The notes under the pieces: model-generated
The model's database searches: none
Seen by the model: the letters and a program-made list of their open reading frames with translations, nothing else
Told to the model about the DNA's origin: nothing
DNA from: Acidobacteriota bacterium
GTDB taxonomy: Bacteria > Acidobacteriota > Terriglobia > Terriglobales > Acidobacteriaceae
NCBI GenBank assembly: GCA_013289685.1
Contig: JABCZL010000010.1
Location: 1-64,000 of the forward strand
Direction: 5' to 3'
DNA length: 64,000 nucleotides
In this document: piece by piece, positions 44,001 to 53,726 of the stretch
How the letters are laid out: the number at the start of each line of letters is the position of its first letter
Position numbering within the stretch: the stretch's first letter is position 1
Translations under genes and position numbers: made by a program

Positions 44001-45083
44001 ATGGGAGCCCCAATCAAAGTGGTTGCGGGCATTGCAATCATTGTGATCCTCCTTGGCATCTTGCTGCCCGCAGGCTACCAGCGTTGGATGAACACGCGAA
44101 CGTTCGTTGCTCTCGACATGCCGGTTTCGCTCTCTCCCGGCCACATCAAGACACCGGACTTCGAAATCAATCTCGAAGGCTGGTACGAGATCTGGGTCAA
44201 CACGAGAGATCAGGCGCAGGTTCAGGGTTGCCGCTACTCCGCGTCAGACGTTCCGCTCAAAACGCACTACATTGTTTACCAAGAAGGGCATGAAGTGGCG
44301 CACTCGGATGGTGAATATCAGTATTTGGGACACTTCTTCGCTGGCAGAAAGGGACGCTATAGCTTTGATATCGATGTGTTATCCGACGTGGCCTGTTTGA
44401 ACAGTCGCCAACCGCGGATCACAGTATGGACGCGGTCTGACCATTACGAACTCTTAGACGACCAACTGCTATCGCTTTCAATCGTGCTCGTTCTGGGCGG
44501 CCTAGGGGTTCTTGCGTTTTCAACCACCGGGTTAGCGGGGAAAGGAACGACGCAGGATCAACTGACTATTGTCAAGAATGCCGGGCACCAGTACTATCCT
44601 AGGCGCCGGACGCTACCGCTGAGACCCCGATTGTCGCGTTTGCCGTCATTCGGCCTTGTCTACTCGGTCATTCTTGCTGTTACTTTGATTCCGACTTTCC
44701 TGATCTTCCTCTATGCGTGGGACTATGACCACCGATCCGTAGGGATTGAAGTCCATCTCTTGAAACCCGGCCCTCTGAAAGCAGCGGCCGATTCCTGGAC
44801 CTCACCGCCGATGGTTCGAGTAGAAAATGCAAGCACCGGCTCCTCGCCACGTCTTTATCTGAATCTAAAAGCCATTGGGTGGGAAGCATTGGGCCCTGCG
44901 TTGAAAGGCGAACTCAAGTCCCGCCCAGACTGGGTCGTCTACTTTGAGGCAGACCGCGACGTGAATTGGGGAGATGCGGTGAATACGATGGACATCATCC
45001 GAGGAGTAGGTGCCAAGGTAATCCTCGTAACGACGGAACCAACAGCGTCACCGGCAAATTCCCGACACGGGCGCCAGCATTGA
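44001..45083 (+). CDS. membrane protein with ExbD/TolR-like C-terminal domain
   Basis: This 360-residue protein has an N-terminal membrane helix (VVAGIAIIVILLGILLP) and a beta-rich exported region with Cys residues. A central hydrophobic helix pair follows (LSLSIVLVLGGLGVLAFS and LVYSVILAVTLIPTFLIFLYAW). The C-terminal domain (about residues 255-350; SPRLYLNLKAIGWEALGPALKGELKSRPDWVVYFEADRDVNWGDAVNTMDIIRGVGAKVILVT) has the ExbD/TolR periplasmic fold pattern. ExbD normally is a 140-residue protein with one N-terminal helix that powers TonB. Here it is joined to an unrelated N-terminal half, and no ExbB is adjacent. Its role is open. The C-terminal ten residues (ASPANSRHGRQH) look like run-on. 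Confidence 0.75.
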   Translation: MGAPIKVVAGIAIIVILLGILLPAGYQRWMNTRTFVALDMPVSLSPGHIKTPDFEINLEGWYEIWVNTRDQAQVQGCRYSASDVPLKTHYIVYQEGHEVAHSDGEYQYLGHFFAGRKGRYSFDIDVLSDVACLNSRQPRITVWTRSDHYELLDDQLLSLSIVLVLGGLGVLAFSTTGLAGKGTTQDQLTIVKNAGHQYYPRRRTLPLRPRLSRLPSFGLVYSVILAVTLIPTFLIFLYAWDYDHRSVGIEVHLLKPGPLKAAADSWTSPPMVRVENASTGSSPRLYLNLKAIGWEALGPALKGELKSRPDWVVYFEADRDVNWGDAVNTMDIIRGVGAKVILVTTEPTASPANSRHGRQH

Positions 45084-45100
45084 CGCCGGGCCCGTCTTCC

Positions 45101-45976
45101 TCACTCCACCGGCCCACCCACCACCTTCATCCGGCTCTCCACGTGCGTCCGCTCGAACCCCGAGTTTTCCAGCGACACCGAGACATCCCGGTTGATGAAG
45201 AACAACGCTCGTATCCGGAACTCCGTCCCCAAGGTGGCAGGAAACCACACGCCATCCTCCTGCCTCTTGTACACCACGTTGAACCCGACACCCGGCACAT
45301 CGGTTCCCAGCAATGTCCGCACCGCAAACGGAATCCGCCGCGACAATCTGGTAAAGACTCGCACCGGCTGAAACTCCGCCGCGTCGATGTACGCCTCGCC
45401 GGCCCATGCAATGTCGTGCTTGTCCTTCGGTCGAAATCCGATGTGATAGGTGCTGCGCCCCTCTTCCATCTCCTGCCCCAGCAGAGTAAATTCGTAATCT
45501 TTCTGCCCCTCGGTGGTCAGCGGAAACAGGTTCTTCCCCAGGCCGTCTTTACTCTTCTCATTCAACAGATCCTCGCGGAAACCGTGGATCAGGCCTCCAT
45601 CAAGACCATCGGCCTCAGGCGCCGGCTCTCCCTGAAACGTCTCGTACTTCCCCTTGTTCCAGTAGCGCCCAGTCAGCAGCTTGAGATCCTTCTGAGTTCC
45701 ATCGGGCGTCGGCACCACGTCATAGTCGGCCGTCTCTTCACGCAGCAGGCGGCCGCCCTTGGGTCTGTGGGTGAGGATGTGCGTGTGCTGGCGGTAGACA
45801 TACTGCTTGCGCAGTTCTTCGCTGCGATCCTGGTTCTGTGCCACGCGCGCCATAATGGCGTCGGCCGTCAGCCCGGCATTCGCCTGCTCCGATTCCTTCG
45901 CCGGTTCCGGCGGCGAACTCTGCGCTAACGAAACCGAGGACGCCAGAAGCAGTCCCACAACCCGCAGGATCCTCAT
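45101..45976 (-). CDS. secreted protein of unknown function (LolA/MucB-like fold possible)
   Basis: The start is placed at the ATG at 45976, which opens a signal peptide (MRILRVVGLLLASSVSLAQ); the track start adds 14 residues. The 291-residue protein has a helical N-terminal part (ADAIMARVAQNQDRSEELRKQYVYRQ) and then alternating beta-strands (YDVVPTPDGTQKDLKLLTGRYWNKG; YEFTLLGQEMEEGRSTYHIGFRPK; GEAYIDAAEFQPVRVFTRL). It resembles outer-membrane lipoprotein carrier folds, but the match is structural intuition only. It is divergent from the prolyl oligopeptidase gene. Confidence 0.7.
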   Translation of the reverse strand: MRILRVVGLLLASSVSLAQSSPPEPAKESEQANAGLTADAIMARVAQNQDRSEELRKQYVYRQHTHILTHRPKGGRLLREETADYDVVPTPDGTQKDLKLLTGRYWNKGKYETFQGEPAPEADGLDGGLIHGFREDLLNEKSKDGLGKNLFPLTTEGQKDYEFTLLGQEMEEGRSTYHIGFRPKDKHDIAWAGEAYIDAAEFQPVRVFTRLSRRIPFAVRTLLGTDVPGVGFNVVYKRQEDGVWFPATLGTEFRIRALFFINRDVSVSLENSGFERTHVESRMKVVGGPVE

Positions 45977-46070
45977 GGGCACACACATCCCCTTGCGACT
46001 CTGCGCGCAACCCCTCATGGAAAGTTCCTTCCGGAGCAGCGCAACCCAACGGGCCGCATAAGTATGACGT

Positions 46071-46100
46071 CCTTCGTGCTACTTCGTGACCTTCGTGGTT
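46071..46100. repeat. CTTCGTG-family repeat copy
   Basis: CCTTCGTGCTACTTCGTGACCTTCGTGGTT contains three CTTCGTG units and matches 30304-30333 at 26 of 30 positions. It lies in the divergent interval before the prolyl oligopeptidase gene. Confidence 0.55.
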
Positions 46101-46182
46101 AAGTTTATTACTTTCGCCCTCGAGGAAACCTGCTTGACATCGCGCGCCGCCGACGGCCAGAATTGCCCGCTCGGAGGAATCC

Positions 46183-48288
46183 ATGAAACGCACGCTCTTG
46201 GGCCTTTTGTCTTTGGCTGTTATGTTTCCCGCCTTCGCCGTGGCCCAAAATGCCAGCGCTGCCGCAGCCCCAACCTCCCGCGCGGGCGATGTTCACGAGA
46301 CCCTGCATGGCGTAAGCGTCCCCGATCCCTACCGCTGGCTGGAAGATCAAGAGTCACCCGACACCCGGGCGTGGATCAACCAGCAGAACGACTATACCCA
46401 TAAACTCCTCGACAGCTGGCCGGGACGCGATCGTCTAGAAAAGCGCCTGGGCGAACTGAAGAAAGTGGAGCGCATCAGCTCACCCATCGAGCGCAGCGGA
46501 CGCCTCTTCTACCGCAAGCGCGCCGCCGATCAGGAACAGTACGTCATCTACACCCGGCTGGGCAATGCCGGGAACGAAGAAGTTTTGATCGATCCCAATC
46601 CCATGAGCCCCGACCACTCGACCAACGTCGAAATCATGGATGTCTCAAAGGACGGCAGCCTGCTCGCCTACGTCTTGCGCTTGGGCGGCAAGGATGAGAC
46701 CGAAGTCCACGTGCTCGACGTCGCTGCCAAGCACGATCTCCCAGATACACTGCCGGCAAGAGTGTACTTCGATCTTTCTTTTTTGCCCGACAAGAGCGGG
46801 TTCTACTACTCCACCATGCTCGACGACGGCCCGCGGGTGCGCTTCCACAAGCTGGGAACAAATGTCGAAGCCGACTCGGATGTATTCGGCAAGGGATACG
46901 GGAAAGACACCATTATCGTCGGCGATCCCTCTGAGGATGGCCGCCACCTCGTCATTCATGTCTTTCACGGCGCCGCCGGAGACAAGGTTGAAATCTGGAC
47001 TCAGGGTCTGACGAACAAGGATCTCAAGAAAAATGGACCGATCGAGCCGCTCATCAAAGATTTGGACGCGCGCTCCTTCGGTTTTGCGGTCGGCGACAAA
47101 ATGTTCGTGCAGACCAACTACAAGGCGCCGAAGGGCAAGGTCATGGTGATGGACATGGGGAAGCCCTCACCCGAGAACTGGCGCGAAGTCGTTCCCGAAG
47201 CCGAGAACGCCATCGACAGCGTCACGCTCGCCGGTGGCAAGATCTGGGTCGCCTACGTCAAGAACGCGACCTCAATCGTGAAAGTTTTTCAGCCCGATGG
47301 AAAGCTGGCATTCGAGCCCACCCTGCCGGCGCTGGGCGCGATTTACGATGTGCAGGGACGGTGGGAGAATGCGGCCGCCTATTATACGTACGCGTCCTTC
47401 GCGATTCCGGCGACTATCTATCGCTGCGACATGACCACCGGAAAGCAGTCGGTGTGGGCCCAGATCAAGGTTCCGGTTGATGACTCGAAGTTCGAGGTCA
47501 AGCAGGTGTGGTACTCCTCGAAGGACGGAACCAGAGTGCCGATGTTTCTGCTCTACGCCAAGGGAGTCAAGTTGGACGGGACAAATCCGGCGCTGCTCGA
47601 GGGCTACGGCGGATTCGCCGTCAACAATACGCCGTTTTTCAACGCCGATGCCATCGTGTGGGCGGAGCGCGGCGGCGTCTACGCCCTGGCCAATTTGCGC
47701 GGCGGAGGCGAATTCGGCGAAGCCTGGCATAAGGCGGGCATGCTCGACAAAAAGCAAAACGTGTTCGACGATTACATTGCCGCCGCGGAGTGGCTGATCC
47801 AAAACCAGTACACCAATTCTTCGAAGCTCGCCATTCTCGGCGGCAGCAACGGCGGCCTGCTGGTTGGAGCCGCGCTCACCCAGCGTCCCGAACTCTACCA
47901 GGCGGTGGTTTGCTGGCATCCCTTGCTCGACATGCTTCGCTATGACCAGTTCATGGAGGCGCAGTTCTGGGTCGCCGAGTACGGCACAGCCAAAGACGCC
48001 GAGCAATTCAAATGGCTCTACGCCTACTCGCCCTACCAGCACGTGAAGAAGGGCGTGAAGTACCCAGCCGTACTCTTCATGACCGGAGACGGCGACACGC
48101 GCGTCGCACCGCTGCACGCCCGCAAAATGGCAGCCCTGCTGCAAGCCGACACCGCGTCCGACCGCCCCATCCTGCTGCGCTACGAACTGAAAGCAGGACA
48201 TTCCGGCGGCAGGTCGCTGACCCAGGACATCGGCGACTCAGTCGATCAGTTGAGCTTCCTGTTCTGGCAGCTCGGAGTCGCGCCCTAG
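46183..48288 (+). CDS. prolyl oligopeptidase, family S9A
   Basis: This 701-residue exported serine peptidase has a signal peptide (MKRTLLGLLSLAVMFPAFAVAQ). The N-terminal DPYRWLEDQESPDTRAWINQQNDYT is the S9A entry motif, followed by a beta-propeller (about residues 80-420). The C-terminal hydrolase has the nucleophile Ser in AILGGSNGGLLVGAAL, the Asp in MTGDGDTRVAPLHARKM and the His in LKAGHSGGRS. It cleaves short peptides after proline, here probably in the periplasm. The length matches the family. GGAGG precedes the ATG. Confidence 0.95.
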   Translation: MKRTLLGLLSLAVMFPAFAVAQNASAAAAPTSRAGDVHETLHGVSVPDPYRWLEDQESPDTRAWINQQNDYTHKLLDSWPGRDRLEKRLGELKKVERISSPIERSGRLFYRKRAADQEQYVIYTRLGNAGNEEVLIDPNPMSPDHSTNVEIMDVSKDGSLLAYVLRLGGKDETEVHVLDVAAKHDLPDTLPARVYFDLSFLPDKSGFYYSTMLDDGPRVRFHKLGTNVEADSDVFGKGYGKDTIIVGDPSEDGRHLVIHVFHGAAGDKVEIWTQGLTNKDLKKNGPIEPLIKDLDARSFGFAVGDKMFVQTNYKAPKGKVMVMDMGKPSPENWREVVPEAENAIDSVTLAGGKIWVAYVKNATSIVKVFQPDGKLAFEPTLPALGAIYDVQGRWENAAAYYTYASFAIPATIYRCDMTTGKQSVWAQIKVPVDDSKFEVKQVWYSSKDGTRVPMFLLYAKGVKLDGTNPALLEGYGGFAVNNTPFFNADAIVWAERGGVYALANLRGGGEFGEAWHKAGMLDKKQNVFDDYIAAAEWLIQNQYTNSSKLAILGGSNGGLLVGAALTQRPELYQAVVCWHPLLDMLRYDQFMEAQFWVAEYGTAKDAEQFKWLYAYSPYQHVKKGVKYPAVLFMTGDGDTRVAPLHARKMAALLQADTASDRPILLRYELKAGHSGGRSLTQDIGDSVDQLSFLFWQLGVAP

Positions 48289-48483
48289 CTGGCGTCGCGC
48301 GCCTGGTTGCTGAGGTGCGAGGCCAAAGCATCACCCTGAGATGAAAACACGGGGATAGCACCTGAGTGCTCGCCCGATGAGTCCGATCGCGAGGTTTGGC
48401 AACAACAATCTGGGTCTCCTGTGCAAGATTGAACATTTTTCTTCCGCGGATTGCGGCATGATCGGCAACCACGGCCAAGAAAA

Positions 48484-48897
48484 ATGACTCCAGAACTGCA
48501 ACGCGCTCTCCGACGACACACCCAGTGGTTCGGGTCCTACAAGACATCCGGCGAGCTGAAGAAAGTACAGGTGTGGCTCCTGGTAAATGGCGGACAGATC
48601 GAATTCCTCACTCCGGGGAATTCTTACAAAGTAAGACGGGCGCGGAAGAATCCGCGAGTTATCTGTTATGTGGGAAGCGACGACGGTCCTGCGATTTCTG
48701 GAACGGCCCAAATCGTTACCGACCGGAGTGAAGTCGCACGCGTCTACCGGGGCTACTGGAGGGCCCACCCGTTGCGCATGGCGATTGTCGTCGGACTTCG
48801 GCTTTGGATTGAGATGCTGTTGAACAAGCGAGTTGTCGTTCGCGTCCAGCCGGACGAGCCGAATCCCCTGGCGGGATTGACCGATCCTGCGATCTGA
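48484..48897 (+). CDS. PPOX-type (pyridoxamine-oxidase-like) flavin/F420-binding protein
   Basis: The ATG at 48484 opens a 137-residue protein of the split-barrel PPOX fold: VWLLVNGGQIEFLTPGNSYKVRRARKNPRVICYVG, then GPAISGTAQIVTDRSEVARVYRGYW. The K-x-x-R-A-x-x-N-P-R-V pattern is characteristic of PPOX-class F420 or flavin proteins. It is cytoplasmic. The reaction is unknown. The track start (48451) adds 11 residues without a ribosome site. It stands alone after the prolyl oligopeptidase gene. Confidence 0.82.
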   Translation: MTPELQRALRRHTQWFGSYKTSGELKKVQVWLLVNGGQIEFLTPGNSYKVRRARKNPRVICYVGSDDGPAISGTAQIVTDRSEVARVYRGYWRAHPLRMAIVVGLRLWIEMLLNKRVVVRVQPDEPNPLAGLTDPAI

Positions 48898-49113
48898 ATT
48901 CAGAAAACGGCACACTTGAGTCCCTTCGCGAACTCACGACCCACGGTCAATGAGGGTAACGGCGATCTCGCGCCAACTGACAGAACACTTCCGGATCTGC
49001 TGAGGACTGAGGGCTGACCGCATCGCGGGCCAGTGTGGTCATGACGTTCCCTTGGTCATCAGTCCCTTCGCCCGTAATCTTGACTGGGTCGGGAGTCGGG
49101 CTGGTAATGAGGT

Positions 49114-49923
49114 ATGGCCGCCCTCTTGCCTCCAGTGCGTCGATCGAAACCTGAGTGGTGGTGGCCGTATTTCCTCTCGGTGGTGGTCGTTCTCTTCCTC
49201 TTGTGGCAACTCGCACCTGGGCGTGTTTTCGTGTTCTTGGAATGGCTATCCCCCTTCCGTGTCGGAACGCCGTGGATCTCCGGAACAGTAGTGGACGCCG
49301 TCACTGGCAAGCCCGTGCCGGGAATGGACGTGTGCTTGTTGGTGACGTACGCTCCAGTAAACTTCGACCACCGACGCAGTTCCGAGGTCATGCGGAGCGT
49401 AGTGACACGGACCGACGTGTCCGGAAGGTTCTTTTTCGAACGCCGGGACGATGAACTCGATTGGTTCGACCATTGGGAGGGATACGGGATCGCTGTGACC
49501 GATCCAGCCGCGCAGTGGAAGGATGCGTGCGGAAAGGGTATCTACTTACTTGAAGCGAGCTACCCATCCGGTGGGCACTCCGACATTTTCCGAATTGAGG
49601 CATACTTCCAAAGCCTCTCAGACTCTCCCGCGAAGAACCCACTGCCCTACTTTCCGGCCGCACTGGTTAAGGATCCCACCGATCCGCATCCGCTGCCTTA
49701 CGGCCGCTCTGTTTCCTTCGGTCACTTTCCCGATGGCACACTCGTCCGGAAGATCGGCGAACCCAGTAAGCTCAAGATCGCGCTGGTTCCGCTCCTGGGA
49801 GACGAGAACGAATGCCGTTCGGCCCGGGATTCGGACTCCGCTGAGCTGTGCCGGGCGATGAACGAGTCGCTCACCGCTGACGACCTGCGCAAAATCTGGA
49901 AGTTTTCACCCCCAGGTCAATGA
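49114..49923 (+). CDS. membrane-anchored protein with carboxypeptidase-regulatory-like domain
   Basis: This 269-residue protein has one N-terminal helix (WWPYFLSVVVVLFLLWQLAPG). The exported part opens with ISGTVVDAVTGKPVPGMDVCLLV and TRTDVSGRFFFERRDD, the pattern of a carboxypeptidase-regulatory beta-sandwich. The remainder has four scattered Cys residues and no catalytic motif. GAGG sits directly before the ATG. It is probably an envelope protein of unknown partner. Confidence 0.75.
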   Translation: MAALLPPVRRSKPEWWWPYFLSVVVVLFLLWQLAPGRVFVFLEWLSPFRVGTPWISGTVVDAVTGKPVPGMDVCLLVTYAPVNFDHRRSSEVMRSVVTRTDVSGRFFFERRDDELDWFDHWEGYGIAVTDPAAQWKDACGKGIYLLEASYPSGGHSDIFRIEAYFQSLSDSPAKNPLPYFPAALVKDPTDPHPLPYGRSVSFGHFPDGTLVRKIGEPSKLKIALVPLLGDENECRSARDSDSAELCRAMNESLTADDLRKIWKFSPPGQ

Positions 49924-50008
49924 CTTTCGGAAGCGACCGCGGTGCCCGAAGAATCGGTGCGGGGCACGATGACCGACGCAACTAGGCTTTTATCCCACCT
50001 GCCTCCCC

Positions 50009-53000
50009 TCAATAAATCACCTTCACCGAAAACTGAATCTGCCGCGACGTCCCCGACGTCTTGCTGATCACGCCAAATCCGCTGCCCCGCACGATGTTCG
50101 ACGGCAACCCGAAATTCACGATGTTGAATAAATTGAAGAACTCCGCGCGGAATTCCACATTGCCCAGCTCCGTGTTTCCGCGATGCCCAAACGGAGTGTC
50201 TTTGATCAGCGCGAAATCGAAATCGTGATATCCCGGCCCGCGAAACGTATCGCGCCCCAGCGTGCCGAACCGCCCTGACTTCGGCCCTGTCCCTCCCGGA
50301 AGGTTAATCGGAATATTGAAGAACGTGTAGTTATTCATCCCCAGCCCGAAGTAGTCGTCGCGCACCGCCCGGCTGGTCGACAAATGCGGCATCGAAACCA
50401 GATCGGGCCGGTCCGCGCCCGCCGCGCCTACGCCCGTCTGCTGCACCCCCGAATACACGCTGAACGGCGACCCCGTCGTCATGGTTGTAATGTTCAGAAA
50501 CTGCCAGCCCCTCGTCAGCGTTCTCCCCAGCGGCTGCAAAAAACCAACCCGCTCCAGCGGCAGCAACTGAATCACACTCACATTGAACGCATGGGTCACA
50601 TCGAACGTCGACGGCCCTTTCTCGGCCGACGGATTCCACGGATCCTGCGGCAACGTCTGCAGCACCGTCCCCGTCGCAGGCCCCAGTCCACCCAGCACCG
50701 CGCTGGTATCGTCAAGCGACTTGGAATACGTGTAGCTGGCCTGCAGTCCCAACCCTGCACGCGCCGAATTCTTGGTGACGCTGGTCTGCAAAGAGTGATA
50801 ACTGGAGTGCGAACCGTTGGTCATCAGAAATTCTTCTCCGTACCCTCCCGTGGCCTGTCCCGCCGCGTTGAACTGCGTGAACGGCGCGTGCGCCTCATCG
50901 GCCCCGCTATAACTGTTCGGACAATAAACCCTGGCCAGATGAATTCCGGCCGTCGCTACGTACGAAACGTTCACCTTCACATCGCGGAAGTCGTGATCCA
51001 CGCCCGCCGTCCAACTGCCGATGTAGCCGTTGCCGAAATTCCTCGCAACGCCAGTGATCGTGAGTAACTGCACCTGATGGCCGGGCGTGAGGTTGGTCAG
51101 ATCATTCTGGAAGCGCGGCAAATCAATCTCGGTATTCGCCGGAACATCCTGCGTTCTCCCCGTCGCAAAAATCGGTTGTCCCTGAACGTTGTAAGCCGTC
51201 GGCAGATTCACCGGCACAAACGTATCTTGAAATGGAACGAAAACTCCCGGCAGCGCAGTGATGTACGGAGCAAACACATAAGGAATCGCAGCCGTCAGAA
51301 AATTATCCTGCCACAAGTTGGGAACAATCGTATTGATCGATCCTCCCGCATGCAGCACCGTGTTCTTACCCACCGCGTAATCCAGCCCCAGCCGCGGCCC
51401 CCAACCGTTCCAGTCCTGGTTATACGGCGGCTGCGGGTTGATCAGCATGACCTGCGTCGCGGTACGGTCCGTGTAGGGAACAGGTTGTCCATCCGCTCCC
51501 AGAAACTCAGGACCCGACGTGCGTTTGGTCGCCTCATGAATGCGGCTGTTCACTTCATAGCGCAATCCGTAATTGACGGTGAGTTGCGAGGTGGCCTTCC
51601 AGGCGTCTTCAAAGTAAACGTTGTAAGCCTCGCGGCGCACGCCCGCTTCATCGAACTTGTCGCCTACCGGCGTGATATCGGCCGCCGCTGTGATGTTGTA
51701 GGAAAATGGCGTCGCGGTCAGCAGCCCGGTCAGCGAGTCGGGCAGCGGATCTCCGAGCTTGATATCGTGCGTGCCGCTCGCCGACGTGATCGTCACCGGC
51801 GTGGTGCCGTCGCCGCAACAGTAAGCCGTGCCTCCGCCAAACTCATATATTCCATTCGGATTCGTTCCAAAAATCGTGGAATCGCGGTTCACCCGAATCT
51901 CGACTCCCCACTTGAACCCATGCGCACCGCGCACCCAGGCCATGTCCTCCTTGAACTGATAAAGATTGCTGTACGATCCGAAAATCGACCCCGCGGGAGT
52001 GTTGAAACTCTGAAACAATCCGTCGGCAAAACCGATCCCCGGCTGCGTGTGGTTGATCGTCGGAAAGAATGGCGTGCTTCGAATGTAGCCCAGAGAAGTA
52101 TCGGAAGTCAGATGCGGAGAAATCGTCCGTGTATACCTCACGCCCGCGTTGCGCTGGTGATCGAAGAACTGCACCCCGAAGCTGGGATCGATCGCCGTCT
52201 GGTCGGGATTAGTCAGCGGCCCCGTCACCTGATTCAAACTGAACCGCGTCGTCAGCTCGGCCTTGCCCGAAATCTGGTGGTCGACTCGCACCGAGAATTG
52301 GTCGGTCCGCGTCACAACCTTCGAAGATGCCGCGTAAGTCCGATCCCCGAACGCTCCCGACGGCAGGTTCGGCAAAGGATAGGTATTGAGTATTGGCAAA
52401 ACCGCCGCGTTCACCGGAGCCGTCAGCGTATCGCCCGGAAAACTCGTGGTGTCGATTCCCTGCCGCTCCGCCGCGGTCGGCACCGGAATCACCTGCGTCG
52501 TACCCAGCACCTGCCGGAAGCCCTGATACTCGCCGAAATAAAATGTGCGCCCACGCCCGTCATAGATGCCCGGAAGCACGACCGGGCCTCCGTTGGTGAA
52601 TCCAAACTCATTTCGCACAAATGGAGGAATGCGCCGTCGCCCAGTCGGATCTTTGTAATCGAAGTAGTTGCGCGCATCGAATGCCGCGTTGCGCAGGAAT
52701 TCGAACAGACTGCCATGCACCTGGTTAACACCCGACTTCGTCACCACGTTGGTGAAACTCGCCGCCCCATGCCCGACCTCGGCCGGCATCACACCCGAAC
52801 TGGCCTGCACCTCCTGAATCGCGTCCACATTGAAATTGGAAAACGTCGCCCCGCCCATCTCCGGATCGGTGGTGTCAAAACCATCCGTGGCAAACACCGT
52901 CGTCACCCCACGCTGCCCATTCACCGCAAACTGCTGCGTGAAATTAGCCGCGCCATTGGCGTCGGTCATGGTGCCCGCCGCCAGCAGCAGCAGTTTGCTG

Positions 53001-53470
53001 AAGTCGCGAGCGTTGAGTGGCAGACTCGAAACTTCCGCGCTGGAAAGACGCTCTCCCCCGCTGGCCTGCGTGGACGTCACCTCGCCGGACGGCACTATGT
53101 GGAGTTCCTGCCCCTGCCCCGGATGATCTGGTAAGGAAATCCGCAGCGAGAGCGTTAGCGCATCCGCATCCTTGACCACTATCGGAGCAGCGGCCTTCCA
53201 TTCTTGGTCCGCAATTTTTACCGACACGTCATAGCCGCCCAGTTCGATTGCGGCAAACGCGAACTTTCCGTTCGCCGCGGTCGTCGCGATGTAGTCGTGA
53301 CCTACGGAAGCCGCGTGCAGCACAACCACAGCCTCGGCCACCGGCTTGCCCGACGAATCGCTCAACACGCCACTCCACGACGCGCCCGAAGGAGCGGCCG
53401 CGATCGTGCCGGCAAGCAAGACAACGCCGAAGGGAAGAATCCAAATCCGATTTCGAGGGCCCATAAACAT
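50009..53470 (-). CDS. second Oar-like TonB-dependent receptor
   Basis: The start is put at the ATG at 53470, giving MFMGPRNRIWILPFGVVLLAGTIAAA as signal; the track adds 11 residues. The protein is 1153 residues with a carboxypeptidase-regulatory domain (about residues 30-120; WSGVLSDSSGKPVAEAVVVLH), a plug domain (about 135-250; SLPLNARDFSKLLLLAAG, TVFATDGFDTTDPEMGG) and a beta-barrel ending in IQFSVKVIY, with an aromatic last residue. It is only distantly similar to the receptor at 25.5 kb. Substrate unknown. A divergent interval with a hairpin separates it from the gluzincin-like gene. Confidence 0.92.
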   Translation of the reverse strand: MFMGPRNRIWILPFGVVLLAGTIAAAPSGASWSGVLSDSSGKPVAEAVVVLHAASVGHDYIATTAANGKFAFAAIELGGYDVSVKIADQEWKAAAPIVVKDADALTLSLRISLPDHPGQGQELHIVPSGEVTSTQASGGERLSSAEVSSLPLNARDFSKLLLLAAGTMTDANGAANFTQQFAVNGQRGVTTVFATDGFDTTDPEMGGATFSNFNVDAIQEVQASSGVMPAEVGHGAASFTNVVTKSGVNQVHGSLFEFLRNAAFDARNYFDYKDPTGRRRIPPFVRNEFGFTNGGPVVLPGIYDGRGRTFYFGEYQGFRQVLGTTQVIPVPTAAERQGIDTTSFPGDTLTAPVNAAVLPILNTYPLPNLPSGAFGDRTYAASSKVVTRTDQFSVRVDHQISGKAELTTRFSLNQVTGPLTNPDQTAIDPSFGVQFFDHQRNAGVRYTRTISPHLTSDTSLGYIRSTPFFPTINHTQPGIGFADGLFQSFNTPAGSIFGSYSNLYQFKEDMAWVRGAHGFKWGVEIRVNRDSTIFGTNPNGIYEFGGGTAYCCGDGTTPVTITSASGTHDIKLGDPLPDSLTGLLTATPFSYNITAAADITPVGDKFDEAGVRREAYNVYFEDAWKATSQLTVNYGLRYEVNSRIHEATKRTSGPEFLGADGQPVPYTDRTATQVMLINPQPPYNQDWNGWGPRLGLDYAVGKNTVLHAGGSINTIVPNLWQDNFLTAAIPYVFAPYITALPGVFVPFQDTFVPVNLPTAYNVQGQPIFATGRTQDVPANTEIDLPRFQNDLTNLTPGHQVQLLTITGVARNFGNGYIGSWTAGVDHDFRDVKVNVSYVATAGIHLARVYCPNSYSGADEAHAPFTQFNAAGQATGGYGEEFLMTNGSHSSYHSLQTSVTKNSARAGLGLQASYTYSKSLDDTSAVLGGLGPATGTVLQTLPQDPWNPSAEKGPSTFDVTHAFNVSVIQLLPLERVGFLQPLGRTLTRGWQFLNITTMTTGSPFSVYSGVQQTGVGAAGADRPDLVSMPHLSTSRAVRDDYFGLGMNNYTFFNIPINLPGGTGPKSGRFGTLGRDTFRGPGYHDFDFALIKDTPFGHRGNTELGNVEFRAEFFNLFNIVNFGLPSNIVRGSGFGVISKTSGTSRQIQFSVKVIY

Positions 53471-53626
53471 GAATGCGGAATTATAACGGCACACCACTAC
53501 CAATTCACCGCGCCTTCGCAGGTCCGAACGCTAGGTACTTTTGCAGTTTTGACGCTCACCCCAGCACAACGTAACTATGGCTTGCTTCGCGGCCTGCCCG
53601 ATAAGTCCGGCACTGAGAGTTCCAAG

Positions 53627-53646
53627 AGCCCCGCTTTCGCGGGGCT
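53627..53646. repeat. 8-bp GC hairpin in divergent interval
   Basis: AGCCCCGC-TTTC-GCGGGGCT is a perfect stem followed by TTGCTTT on the plus strand. No plus-strand gene ends just before it, so it may end a short unannotated transcript or be a repeat. Confidence 0.45.
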
Positions 53647-53726
53647 TTGCTTTGCTCATCGGGCGAAACTCAACCTCCCTACCGTGGTAGCATTTCCTTG
53701 AAGCCATCTCCTCCCCCGGCCGCAAA

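Noticed and set aside
44966-45928. 320-aa plus-strand ORF
   Set aside because: It is antisense to the secreted-protein gene at 45101-45976, with Arg/Leu-rich random composition.
51077-53134. 685-aa plus-strand ORF
   Set aside because: It is opposite the second TonB-dependent receptor, Arg/His-rich with no recognisable motif, so it is an antisense shadow of a high-GC gene.
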